Positions 29,553-38,243 of a stretch of DNA of 64,000 bases are shown piece after piece (positions within the stretch are counted from its first letter, which is position 1; the number at the start of each line of letters is the position of its first letter). The position numbers and the translations under genes are program-made. The stretch spans positions 1,674,001 through 1,738,000 of the forward strand of contig CP086683.1 in the NCBI GenBank assembly GCA_030544685.1. The letters are read 5' to 3'. Source of the stretch: Pseudomonas sp. B21_DOA (GTDB lineage: Bacteria; Pseudomonadota; Gammaproteobacteria; Pseudomonadales; Pseudomonadaceae). The notes beneath the pieces were generated by a model. It searched no databases and was not told the origin of the DNA. It saw only the letters and a list, made by a program, of their open reading frames with translations.

Positions 29553-32298
29553 TCATCCGTGGCAATCGGCAATTTGATGCAGAACCGTGCGCCCTCCGTG
29601 GAGTTGCGCACGCTCAATTGCCCGCCCATGTTGGCGATGATGCCGTAGCTCACCGACAGGCCCAGACCGGTGCCGACGCCAATCGGCTTGGTGGTGAAGA
29701 ACGGCTCGAAGATCCGCTCCAGTAAACGCGGATCGATACCGCCGCCATTGTCCTCGACCCACAGCCGCACACTTTCTTCGTCACGCTCGGCGTAGATCGA
29801 AATCCATGGCTTGAACGCTGAGTCGCTGTCGCGTTTGCCGAGCAGGGCGTCGCGGGCGTTGACCATCAGATTGATCAGCACCTGCTCCAACTGATCGATG
29901 TGGCCGCGCACCTGCGCTTCGAAACCGGTCTCGCTGATGCGCAGGTCGACACCTTTACCGCGCATGCCCTCGGCCAGCAGCGACAGGGTGCCTTCGATGG
30001 CCTGGGCCGTGTTGAACAACTGTTGTTCGATTTCCGAGCGCCGACCGAATACGCGCATGTGGTCGACGACTTTCGCCGCGCGTTGCACCTGAGCGTCGAT
30101 GCGGTTGAGTTTTTCGGTCAGGTAATCGACCTGCACATCACCGTTGCCGAGGCGCTTGAGCACGTTGACGATGGCCATGCGCATGACGTTCAGCGGTTGA
30201 TTGATCTCGTGGGCGAGGCCGGTGGCCATTTCGCCGAGGGTGGCCATTTTCGCGCTTTGCGTGAGTTGCTGTTGCGAGCGGCGCACCTCGGTGTTGTCGC
30301 GGCCCACCGCCTGCACTTCGATCAACTGTCCCTGCTCATCGAACACGCCGCGATCCGACCAGACCCACCAGGCGTGTTCGCGTCCGGGCAATTGCAGGCT
30401 GATTTCCGCTGTACTCACTGGCTGTTCCGGCGTCAGTTGGCTCAGGCGCTGCACAAAAGCGCCGCGCTGTTCTTCGGACATCCAGCCACCCAGATCAACC
30501 CCGGGCAGTTGTTCCGGGGTGCATTCCAGATAAGTCGCCAACGGTCGGTTGCCAAAGATCAGCGTCAGGTCCGGGCGATAACGGCAGATCATCGCCGGCG
30601 AGTCCTCGACCAGAATCCGGTAACGCTCCTCGCTCTGCCGCACCTGCTCGGCGGCAAGCGTTGCGTCGGTGACGTCCAGCCACAAGCCCACCGCCTCGAC
30701 CGGCAGGCCGAGATCGTTGCGCAGCAGTTTTGCCTCATCGAGCAGCCAGTGATAGTCGCCACGGCTGTCGCGCAGGCGATAACGCGCACGCACCGAACCT
30801 TCGCGCAGCAACTGGCGGTTGCGCTGGAAATACAGTTCACGGTCGTCGGGATGCACGCGCTCGACTAGTGTTGCTGCATCGCAATCTTCCAGCGTCCAGC
30901 CCAGCAAGGGTTGCAGGCTGGCGCTAAAAACGCCGGGATCAGCGCGCCTTCTGCATAGCGCTGCACGTAGATCACCGCCGGTGAACTGGCAATCAGATTA
31001 TCCAGCCGCGCATGGGCGGCGGCGGCGCGCTGTTGTTGGTTCTGGATGTCGCTGATGTCGAGCATGAACCCGACCAGACGCCGATGCTCACCGGTGCCGC
31101 TGACCTGGCCCTGAATCCGATACCACGTCGCCGCTGCGCCCACCTCCGCGCGATGCAGACGCACGCTCAGGGTCAGCGCTTCTCCTTGCAGTTGCAGGGC
31201 GCGCAAACGGCTGCGCAACTCGTCGCGGTCGGCGGGATGAAACAGCGACAGCCAGTCTCTTACCGGCAGCAGGCGATCGCTGAGATTCAGTGCCGAAGCC
31301 AGCGACGGCGCCAGTGCAATCTGCTCTTCGGCACTGATTTCCCACCAGCCGGTGCCGAGCAGGTTTTGCAGGGAATCCAGGCGCTCCATAGATTGCACAT
31401 GGCGCTGCTCGCGCAAGCGGCTGAGCAACGGCCCGGCCAGTGCGCCGGCGAGGGTCAGCCAGTCGCGATCGCTCAGCCACGGCGCCACAGTGTCGACCGT
31501 GTAAAACCCGCAAAGCAGCCACGCGACCACGCCTTGATCATTGCTGTAGGGCACGGCGAAACCATTGGCATTGCCGAACGTGGCCTGCAATCGCGAATGT
31601 TCATAGCGACCCTGCGGGCCGGCAAGGCGTTGCGGCGCGCTGCCGTTGAGGCTGTCCAGCGGCGTGCCCAACGGCTGACCGTCCTCCCACAATTGTGGAG
31701 CATCATGGCCACGAAACTGTTGATGAATCTGCCAGCCCTGAGCCTGTTCATCGAGCAAGGCCACGGCCAGGCAGGGGATGTGCCAGCGCTGGGCGATCGC
31801 CTGCAATTGTTCGCCGAGCACCGTCGGCAGGCGCGTCAGGCTGCACGTGCGCAGATGATCACTGACCTGCGCGGCGAGAGTCTGGCAGGCCTCGCGGTCG
31901 TGCGATTGCTGACGTTCGAGCAACAGGTCAGCGATGTCGAGCAGTTGCAGCGCCCAGCCATCACCCAGCGGCTGCACCCAACCACGCAGGTGCAGCGGCT
32001 GATCATTCACGCCGGGGAAGTCGAGATCGAGCAATTGCCCGTGCCAGTCTCGCGGCTGACCTTCAATGGTCAACAGGCTTTGTGGCAGCAGATAGGCGCT
32101 GAGTGGCAGCGGTTGTCCGTGAGGTTTGGGCTGGGCAAGCAAATGCCGCAGCGGGCCGGCGATCTGCAACACCTCGCCGTCGCCATTCAGATACAGATGC
32201 AGGCCGGTGGGCGGCGCGCCGAGTCGGTCCGGCAGCTCAAGAACAGCGCTGGGGGCACGCTTGAGCAAACGGCCGAAGAGCTTAGCGCCGGCGGTCAA
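29537..32298 (-). CDS. pprA: PprA, sensor histidine kinase of the PprAB system; frameshifted
   Basis: About 920 aa restored. The likely start is a TTG at 32298 overlapping the previous stop as TTGA. The N-terminal region contains GAF/PAS-like modules ([35 protein letters not shown]). The kinase core has [15 protein letters not shown] (H box), [11 protein letters not shown] (N box), and [19 protein letters not shown] with GTGLGLS. No membrane helix is evident. The frame breaks in AAAAA 30926-30930: IPAF should continue [15 protein letters not shown]. With PprB it controls Tad/Flp pili and other surface functions in P. aeruginosa; that role is transferred by homology and synteny. Confidence 0.9.
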
Positions 32299-32740
32299 AA
32301 TTGCAGGCTCGAGCGGGCGGTGAGGTGCGTGGGCAGATTGGGCACCGTGCCGATCCCGGGCAGCACCAGAAACGGCATGATCTGATTGAGCTTGCTCACC
32401 GGGTAATTGACGCTGACGGTCAGGGTGCCAGTCCCCGCGTCGTACGCCGCACTGGTGTCGGTGCCGACCACCAGATTCAAGGCCGAGGGCAGCCATTGCA
32501 GTTGCTGGGTCAGCGCGGCATTGGCGGTGTTGACCACCGCCGTCGAATAGTTCGGCGTGGCCGGGTCCACCGCAACGCTGCGGCGCACCGCCTCAGCGGT
32601 GGCCTGGTTGAACGATTGCATCATCACGAAGGGCAGGCCGTAGCTGACCAGCCCGTAAAACACTGCGAAAAAGATGATGAACACCAAGGCGAATTCGATC
32701 GCCACCGCACCTTTTGCGACCTGCGAAAGCCGTTTTTCAT
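32295..32740 (-). CDS. TadE/TadF-like pseudopilin protein; frameshifted
   Basis: About 148 aa restored from ATG 32740. It begins MKNGFRRSQ, then one A must be restored in TTTT 32712-32715, giving KGAVAIEFALVFIIFFAVF, the TadE-like N-terminal helix with the conserved Glu. The rest is a small periplasmic domain ending ARSSLQF. TadE/F proteins are minor pilins processed by the Flp prepilin peptidase, which is encoded divergently 75 bp away. Its stop overlaps the pprA start. Corresponds in position to PA4294. Confidence 0.82.
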
Positions 32741-32815
32741 GCGTGCGTCTACCCTGACAGTCACTGCGTAGTATCAGCATAGAATCAATCAGGCAAAACG
32801 GACGGCTTTCAGCGG

Positions 32816-33286
32816 ATGCAGATTTCCCTTGTTCTGATCTGGCTGGCGATCTGCGCCGCGCAAGATGCCCGGCAGCGGCGCATTTCCAACGCATTGACGT
32901 TAGGCGTCGGCGCGCTGGCGTTGGTCTGGTTGTTGGCGACTGGCACTACTTGGCTGGGGGCCGACGCGGGGCAGGGCGGCTGGGCCTGCCTGATCGCTCT
33001 GCTGCTGACGCTGCCGGGTTATTTCTTGGGCCGCATGGGCGCCGGCGATGTGAAATTAATGACAGCCCTGGCTCTTGCGACGAACGGCATATTCGTTCTT
33101 GGCGCGTTTATCGGTGCTGGAGTAGCCAGCGTGATTTGGCTGCTGCTTGCGCCAAAAGTCTGGCCCCATATCGGTCAAGGGCTTAGAGAGCACGTACGCC
33201 ATCTCGCTCCGGACAAGTCAAAAAAGCTGCCATTTGCGCCGTTCGTGTGGGTAGGTGTAGTGCTCTCGCTGTACTGGATCACCTGA
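32816..33286 (+). CDS. fppA: FppA, Flp prepilin peptidase (A24 family)
   Basis: 156 aa, a short membrane aspartyl protease. The two catalytic aspartates are visible: CAAQDARQRRISN near residue 17 and GRMGAGDVKLMTALAL (GxGD). Four or so hydrophobic segments. It processes the Flp pilin and TadE-like proteins at the inner membrane. It lacks the N-methylase part of PilD, as expected for the Tad type. Confidence 0.93.
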   Translation: MQISLVLIWLAICAAQDARQRRISNALTLGVGALALVWLLATGTTWLGADAGQGGWACLIALLLTLPGYFLGRMGAGDVKLMTALALATNGIFVLGAFIGAGVASVIWLLLAPKVWPHIGQGLREHVRHLAPDKSKKLPFAPFVWVGVVLSLYWIT

Positions 33287-33405
33287 TCGCGGGGTGCCAC
33301 TAGTCCTATGTACATAGTAGGAAAGTGGGTCTACTTTCAATTCAGGCGAATACGCCACCAAAGTGCAGGAATCGTCAGCGTTGGCCCGAGCAAATGGAGT
33401 GGTTC

Positions 33406-34173
33406 GTGAACAAGCCTAGTGCGGTAAAAATCCTCGTGGTCGACGATCAGCCGCTGATCGTCGAAGAACTCTGTGAGTTTCTTGAGAGCAGTGGCTACCG
33501 TTGCGTGCCGTGCGACTCAAGTCTTGAAGCCATCGAGCTGTTCAGGGCGGACCCGGACATCGGTCTGGTGCTGAGTGATTTGCACATGCCGGACATGGAC
33601 GGCATCGAGTTGATCCAGGCGTTGCAGCGGCTGGCCGGCAAACAGCGGGTGTTCGAGGCGATCATGCTCACCGGGCGCGCGGACAAGCAGGATGTCATCA
33701 AGGCGTTGCGTGCGGGGATCGCCGATTACTATCAGAAGCCGATTGAGCTGGCAGAGTTGCTCGAGGGTGTGCAGCGCCAGGAGTTGGCTTTACAGGAACG
33801 ACAGAAGAATCTGCATCTGGGGCATTTGAATCAGAAGTTGCAGTTTTTGTCCGAGTCGATTGATGACCTTTATCAGGATCTGGACAAGGTGCGGCGCTCG
33901 CCTGCGCCAGTGGTGAGTGAGGGCGAGTCTGAGTCTGGCGAGATGCCGGCGGTGTTCAGTCAGTTGTCGCCCCGACAATTGGATGTGGCGCGGTTGGTGG
34001 GCAAGGGGCAGACCAATTATCAGATTGCCTGTGAGTTGGGGATTACCGAGAACACGGTGAAGCTGTATGTGTCGCAGGTGTTGCGGTTGACGCATATGCA
34101 TAATCGGACGCAGTTGGCTTTGGCGCTTTCTCCTGGTAGTTCGGCGGGGCGGCAGCGGGTTACGGCGCATTGA
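33406..34173 (+). CDS. pprB: PprB, response regulator of the PprAB system
   Basis: 255 aa from GTG 33406 (V/M-NKPSAVKILVVDDQP), chosen because GGAG sits 6 bp before it; an ATG at 33394 is the alternative. Receiver domain with phospho-Asp in LVLSDLHMPDMDG and Lys in YYQKPIE. A linker coiled coil follows (EGVQRQELALQERQ region), then a LuxR-type helix-turn-helix, LSPRQLDVARLVGKGQTNYQ. Known to activate flp/tad and other adhesin genes in P. aeruginosa. The 400-bp repeat begins 3 bp after its stop. Confidence 0.93.
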   Translation: MNKPSAVKILVVDDQPLIVEELCEFLESSGYRCVPCDSSLEAIELFRADPDIGLVLSDLHMPDMDGIELIQALQRLAGKQRVFEAIMLTGRADKQDVIKALRAGIADYYQKPIELAELLEGVQRQELALQERQKNLHLGHLNQKLQFLSESIDDLYQDLDKVRRSPAPVVSEGESESGEMPAVFSQLSPRQLDVARLVGKGQTNYQIACELGITENTVKLYVSQVLRLTHMHNRTQLALALSPGSSAGRQRVTAH

Positions 34174-34176
34174 CTT

Positions 34177-34578
34177 GGCGGCCTTTGGGCCGACCATGCT
34201 TTGGGTGGTTGGGGTGAATATCCGTTTTTTTGGTGTCGCTGATTACGGTTCCGCCCTTACGGCGGGTCACTTTTGGCAAACGCCGGAATGCCGGCCCAGC
34301 CCAAAGTAACCAAAAGGTCTTCGCCCTGACGTTCGGCCCGCTCGCTGGGGCTCGGGGTTCCTTCGCTCCGGGATCGATCCTGGCGCAGCGGCTCCGGTTT
34401 GCTTCGCTGCACCTCCTTCCGCTGTGTCTGGCTGCGCCAGACGGTCGCTGCGCTCCCACGCCCGGATCAATCCCTCCACTCAGCCTGCCGACGGGCTCCA
34501 AGATCAAAATCTACTCGAGCTTGCGCTCATTGTTGAGTGGTGCGGCTTCGCCGCGGGCAGCTGCGCTGCTTTTGCTTT
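34177..34578. repeat. ~400-bp dispersed repeat, copy 1
   Basis: Begins GGCGGCCTTTGGGCCGACC right after pprB, runs through CGGTTCCGCCCTTACGGCGG and GCTCCGGTTTGCTTCGCTGC, and ends GCCGCGGGCAGCTGC. A same-orientation copy lies at 43900-44291. Open frames inside it are not credible genes. Confidence 0.9.
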
Positions 34579-34579
34579 C

Positions 34580-34606
34580 TGTGGGAGCGAGCCTGCTCGC
34601 GATGAG
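34580..34606. repeat. Single REP element
   Basis: TGTGGGAGCGAGCCTGCTCGC with a short imperfect palindrome, at the edge of the dispersed repeat. Confidence 0.75.
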
Positions 34607-34740
34607 GCCAGTCGGTCCGACGATAACTCGAAGTCGTTTAAATCTGTTTCAAAATAACCAGAACCTTCCCACAAGGTTTTCAGGTTGTCCGTCGGACGTC
34701 GGGTCACTAGTCTCTGGCTGTCGTCGAACCTTCGGCGATC

Positions 34741-34924
34741 GGGCGTGAGAACCCTGCTACTTATGGTCATCCAGTATCTGTGCACGCATAATCGCCGCCA
34801 GCTTGTCCGCTGTCTGCAATGTGTCATGGCGGCTGTGTGCGGGCAGACTTCGGTCTGGCCGGGTGTCCATAACCGGTATTCTCACCCCGCATACAGTTGC
34901 CACCTTTTGCCCCGTGAGAATGGC
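34741..34924 (+). promoter_or_regulatory. Structured leader of the first DUF6124 gene: three loop heptamers
   Basis: Three short hairpins carry a heptamer in their loops. GGG-CGTGAGAA-CCC at 34741-34754 shows GTGAGAA; GGT-ATTCTC-ACC at 34875-34886 overlaps the complement TTCTCAC; GCC-CCGTGAGAAT-GGC at 34909-34924 shows GTGAGAA again. A TTCG-capped stem (AGACTTCGGTCT) is at 34847-34858. The last heptamer ends 40 bp before the start codon. The same layout, with another heptamer, precedes the second DUF6124 gene. Confidence 0.6.
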
Positions 34925-34960
34925 CTTGGGTAGCACCGCAGATTTTGGAGAGCCGTTTCA

Positions 34961-35323
34961 ATGGACAAACTGATCCCAGACCCACCCCCATCCCCCGCCA
35001 CCCCGCTCGAAGACGCCATGCGCGCCGACGATCTTGTGAAAAACCGCGAAGCGATAAAACGCGCGCTCGATTTCTATCTCTGCCCCGAACCTGCAAAACC
35101 GCATCCGCCCAGCACGCTGTTCATGGTGGTGCCCAATGTCGATACCGAAAGCCTGTTGGCGCATGCCTGTGAGTCGCTGGCGTCAGCGAGTGCGATGGCG
35201 AGTAATTTCGCTGGTGAGTTGAGCGGGTTTCAGCGCAGCACGGCGTTGGCGATTCAGCAGATTGTCATGCTGGCCGAGCTGGCCGTGAATAGGGCGCTGG
35301 ATCGGGTTGATCCGCAGACCTGA
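34961..35323 (+). CDS. DUF6124-like small protein, copy A
   Basis: 120 aa, ATG with GGAGAG upstream. A Pro-rich start (MDKLIPDPPPSPATPLED) is followed by a helical domain with HACESLASASAMASNFAG, QRSTALAIQQIVMLAELAVN and ending RALDRVDPQT. The family is typical of fluorescent pseudomonads and of unknown function; the DUF number is from memory. A paralog of exactly the same length is at 45025-45387 on the other strand, with a related leader. Context is between pprB and the tad operon. Confidence 0.85.
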   Translation: MDKLIPDPPPSPATPLEDAMRADDLVKNREAIKRALDFYLCPEPAKPHPPSTLFMVVPNVDTESLLAHACESLASASAMASNFAGELSGFQRSTALAIQQIVMLAELAVNRALDRVDPQT

Positions 35324-35338
35324 AACCGCGTTATCGTT

Positions 35339-35410
35339 CTTCGCGAGCAGGCTCGCTCCCACAGGGAAATGCATTGCAAACTGTGGGAGCGAGCCTGCTC
35401 GCGAAGGGGC
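35339..35410. repeat. REP pair (REPIN)
   Basis: CGCGAGCAGGCTCGCTCCCAC and the inverted GTGGGAGCGAGCCTGCTCGCG are separated by a 17-bp spacer, between convergent genes. Confidence 0.88.
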
Positions 35411-35429
35411 CTTCAAGGGCACCACCAAA

Positions 35430-35702
35430 CTAATTCTTGCTCTCGATCTTCCCGCCCGCATCCGGATCATAAAAATCCGGGATCTCGTACTGGTATTTCT
35501 TCAGCCAGCGCTGCATCGCCAGTTCGCGTTCAGTGGCGGTGGCGCTTTGGGGTTTGGGTGAGGCGGCTTTGTTGCGGCTTTGCAGGACCAGCCAGCCTTC
35601 GGTTTCCTGCTGCTGCGCTGAAGCCGGGCCGGTGTCGATGGCGTGGGCGCCGAGGGGTAGGGTGAGCAGGGTCAGGTAGCACAGGCCTTTGCGGATGGTC
35701 AT
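35430..35702 (-). CDS. DUF3613 small periplasmic protein of the tad locus
   Basis: 90 aa. Signal peptide (MTIRKGLCYLTLLTLPLGAHA) followed by a short region with ETEGWLVLQSRNKAAS and ERELAMQRWLKKYQYEIPDF. It corresponds to PA4298 in the Tad locus of P. aeruginosa; role unknown. The start overlaps the tadD stop as ATGA, so it is the last gene of the rcpC-to-DUF3613 operon. Confidence 0.87.
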   Translation of the reverse strand: MTIRKGLCYLTLLTLPLGAHAIDTGPASAQQQETEGWLVLQSRNKAASPKPQSATATERELAMQRWLKKYQYEIPDFYDPDAGGKIESKN

Positions 35703-36433
35703 GGCTGTCTCCTATTCGAGCGTCGGCGGTAGGGGGCGATGAAGGCGGCGACGCGGTCGCCGGGTGTGGCTTTGGCGTGGGTCGGGGCTTTGAGTTTTTC
35801 CGCGCGTTGCTGCGCTTCGGTGAATTGTTCCGGGGTCAGTTTCGAGCGGCTGACGACCTCTGCGGCTTGGGGCCAGTCGTTCTGGTAGAGCAGCAGGGTG
35901 ACCATGTTCAGCGTCGCCAGTTGATTGTTCTGGCTCAGCTCGATGGCGGTGAGGAATTCGAATTTCGCTTCGTTGAGGCGCAGTTGGTTGAGGTAGACCA
36001 CGCCGAGGTCGTTGCGGATTTTTTCGTCGGTCGGCGCCAGGCGCGCGGCGCGTTGCAGGTGGGCCTGGGCCTGGCCGTTGTCGCCACGGGCGGCGTAGAC
36101 CTGCCCCAGGCCATGTTCGGCCTGGGCGGTGAGGCAGCCGCCGAGCAGGCTGCGGTAGAGCGGCTCGGCTTCGCTGCGACCAAGCAGGCGATAGACCTTG
36201 GCTTTGCGCAGGCGCACTTCGCTGAGGTTGTCCGGCAGGCTTTGCAGATTGGCGAGGCTGGCGTGGAGCTTGCCGTCGCTGGCCAGATCATCGGCGAGGT
36301 TCAGCGACAGTTCCTGCTCCGACGTGAGTTTGCTGCAGCTGGACGGCGACAGCAGCGAGGTCCACGGCGCCTGGCCGTCCGTAGCGCAGCCGCTGAGCAG
36401 CAACAGACTTGCCATGACTATCAGTACTTTCAT
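35699..36433 (-). CDS. tadD: TadD, TPR pilotin-like lipoprotein
   Basis: 244 aa. Lipobox LLSGC near residue 16, then tetratricopeptide-like helices (GRSEAEPLYRSLLGGCLTAQ, AEHGLGQVYAARGDNGQAQ, KIRNDLGVVYLNQLRLNEA). TadD proteins are thought to help the RcpA secretin assemble in the outer membrane. It overlaps the DUF3613 gene by 4 bp and follows tadC by 23 bp. Confidence 0.93.
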   Translation of the reverse strand: MKVLIVMASLLLLSGCATDGQAPWTSLLSPSSCSKLTSEQELSLNLADDLASDGKLHASLANLQSLPDNLSEVRLRKAKVYRLLGRSEAEPLYRSLLGGCLTAQAEHGLGQVYAARGDNGQAQAHLQRAARLAPTDEKIRNDLGVVYLNQLRLNEAKFEFLTAIELSQNNQLATLNMVTLLLYQNDWPQAAEVVSRSKLTPEQFTEAQQRAEKLKAPTHAKATPGDRVAAFIAPYRRRSNRRQP

Positions 36434-36456
36434 CTAGCGCTCTCCATGAGCCAAGG

Positions 36457-37341
36457 TCAGTTTGCGAAGGCGCGGGCGATGGCGGTGAAGCCCGGGCCGG
36501 CCAGTACGATCAGCAGGGCGGGAAACAGAAACAGCATCATCACCACCGACATCTTCGCCGACATTTTCGAGATGTATTCCTGCAGCCGGGTCAGGCGTCG
36601 GTCATCCAGTAATTGCTTGAGCGCCAGCAGTGATTTCATCGCACCGCCGCCCTGGTGGATCAGTTGCTGGAGGATCACGCAGGTGTCGGTGAATTCGTCC
36701 ACCGCGAGCATCACCGCGGTCTTGTTCAGCTCCTGACCCAGCTCCAGACCCGAGTCGACGCGGCTGAGGATCAGGCGCAGTTCGCTGGTCAGCTCCGGCA
36801 GCAGTTTTTGCGCTTCGACGCTGAGCACGCGCAGCGCTTGTTCCACGGCCATGCCGGATTCAAAGAGGATGCGCAGCAGCGGAATGAACGTGGAAATTTC
36901 CACGGCGATGGTTTTCTGTCGGCGGGCGGCGGCGTAGGCGAGCAGGCGTTTGGGCAGTAGATAGCCGCCGCCTGCGGCGAACATCGGCGCCATCCAGCGG
37001 TGGCTGGTCTGCGGGAAAAACACTTCCTGCAAGAAGATCGCCAGCCCCACAGCGAGCAGCGGCGTGCCGATCTGGCAGGCGGCGAAGAGCGCGCGCTCGT
37101 TGGCGCGGCGCCAGCCGAGGCGGCCGAGCAGGGTCTGGGTTTCGCTGTCGATGCTCACCGAGCCCCGGCCGAAACGGCTGTTGCCCAGCGCGCGCAGCCA
37201 ATGGCCGAAACGGTTTTCCCGGACCAATTGGCCATGCAAGCGCTGATGCACCTGACGCACGCGGCGGCGCTCGGTGAGCAGGTGATTGCCCAGCAATAAC
37301 AGCGAACCAAGGAGCAACAACAACGCCGCGAGCCAGACCAT
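36457..37341 (-). CDS. tadC: TadC, Flp pilus inner-membrane platform protein
   Basis: 294 aa of the T2SSF/GspF family. An N-terminal helix (MVWLAALLLLLGSLLLLG), two central hydrophobic segments, the F domain with PLLRILFESGMAVEQALRVL, and a C-terminal helix pair (MLFLFPALLIVLAGPGF). With TadB it forms the membrane platform driven by the TadA ATPase. Its ATG lies 1 bp past the restored tadB stop. Confidence 0.95.
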   Translation of the reverse strand: MVWLAALLLLLGSLLLLGNHLLTERRRVRQVHQRLHGQLVRENRFGHWLRALGNSRFGRGSVSIDSETQTLLGRLGWRRANERALFAACQIGTPLLAVGLAIFLQEVFFPQTSHRWMAPMFAAGGGYLLPKRLLAYAAARRQKTIAVEISTFIPLLRILFESGMAVEQALRVLSVEAQKLLPELTSELRLILSRVDSGLELGQELNKTAVMLAVDEFTDTCVILQQLIHQGGGAMKSLLALKQLLDDRRLTRLQEYISKMSAKMSVVMMLFLFPALLIVLAGPGFTAIARAFAN

Positions 37342-37342
37342 C

Positions 37343-38226
37343 TCAAACGCTCCGCAACATGCGCCACAGCGCCAGACTGCCCAGCACCTGCAACGCGGCG
37401 GCGCTGAGCAGCATGGTCTGGCCGCTTTCGTCGTGCCACATGCCGAGCATGTAGCCGGGGTTGGTCAGCATGAAGTAGCTCACCAGAATCAGCGGCAGCA
37501 AACCCAAAACCCAAGCGGTCATGCGCGTTTCCCCGTCAACGCGCGCAACTGCCGCGCGCCCTGGTCGCGCTCGCGGATCAGTTTGATCAGGTTCTCCAAC
37601 AGCTCACTGGCATTGCCGCCGTAGCGGTGATTGACCTTCAGGCCGAGGGCGAACATGCGCAATTCGTCCTGCTCGTAGAGCTCGGCAAAATCGCTGACCG
37701 CATCGGGCAGGTTCACCCCCAGTTGCACGTTGCGCTGCACCCGGCCCATGGCCGCTTTCAAGGGATCTTCACTGGCCTCGATGCCGCCCAGCACCGCATC
37801 GCTCAGCGTGCGCCCGGACTTTAGGCTGCGCACGGTATGGTCGAGCAGTTGCGGCAGTTGTTCGATCATGCGGCGGATCCGCCGTCGGTAGCGAATGGCG
37901 ATGTACAGCCGCAACGCCACGGGCGGGACGATCATCATGATCAGCAGACCAACCCAGCTCCCGAGCAGAAATCCCAGGCCCATGGCCGCCGCCCACAGGC
38001 TCAGCCACAGGCCGAAGCGCTCGCTCGGCTGACCGAGGCCGGCACGCAAAAACATGCGCTCCAATCCCACCCATTTCGTCTGTTCCACGGCCAATTGCGG
38101 TTGCCCCGCAGCGAGTCGATTGAGGACTTTTTCCGTCGCGGTCTTGCGCAGGCCTTGCAGGAACAGATAGATCGACAGCCCGAGCAGCATCAGGCAAATG
38201 GCGATAAGAATGATCGGTCCCAGCAT
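37343..38226 (-). CDS. tadB: TadB, Flp pilus inner-membrane platform protein; frameshifted
   Basis: 294 aa restored, the same length as TadC. Start ATG 38226 (MLGPIILIAICLMLLGLSI). The T2SSF domain shows PQLLDHTVRSLKSGRTLSDA. The frame breaks in CCCC 37531-37534: ALTG should continue ETRMTAWVLGLLPLILVSYF and end MLRSV just before tadC. Without the missing G/C the protein would lose its last membrane helices. Probably a sequencing error. Confidence 0.93.
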
Positions 38227-38243
38227 CTGCGTGCTCCTCGCCG

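Noticed and set aside
34160..34507. Possible small gene on the minus strand within the dispersed repeat
   Set aside because: The open frame lies inside a repeat whose second copy does not preserve it as one frame; composition is that of noncoding repeat.
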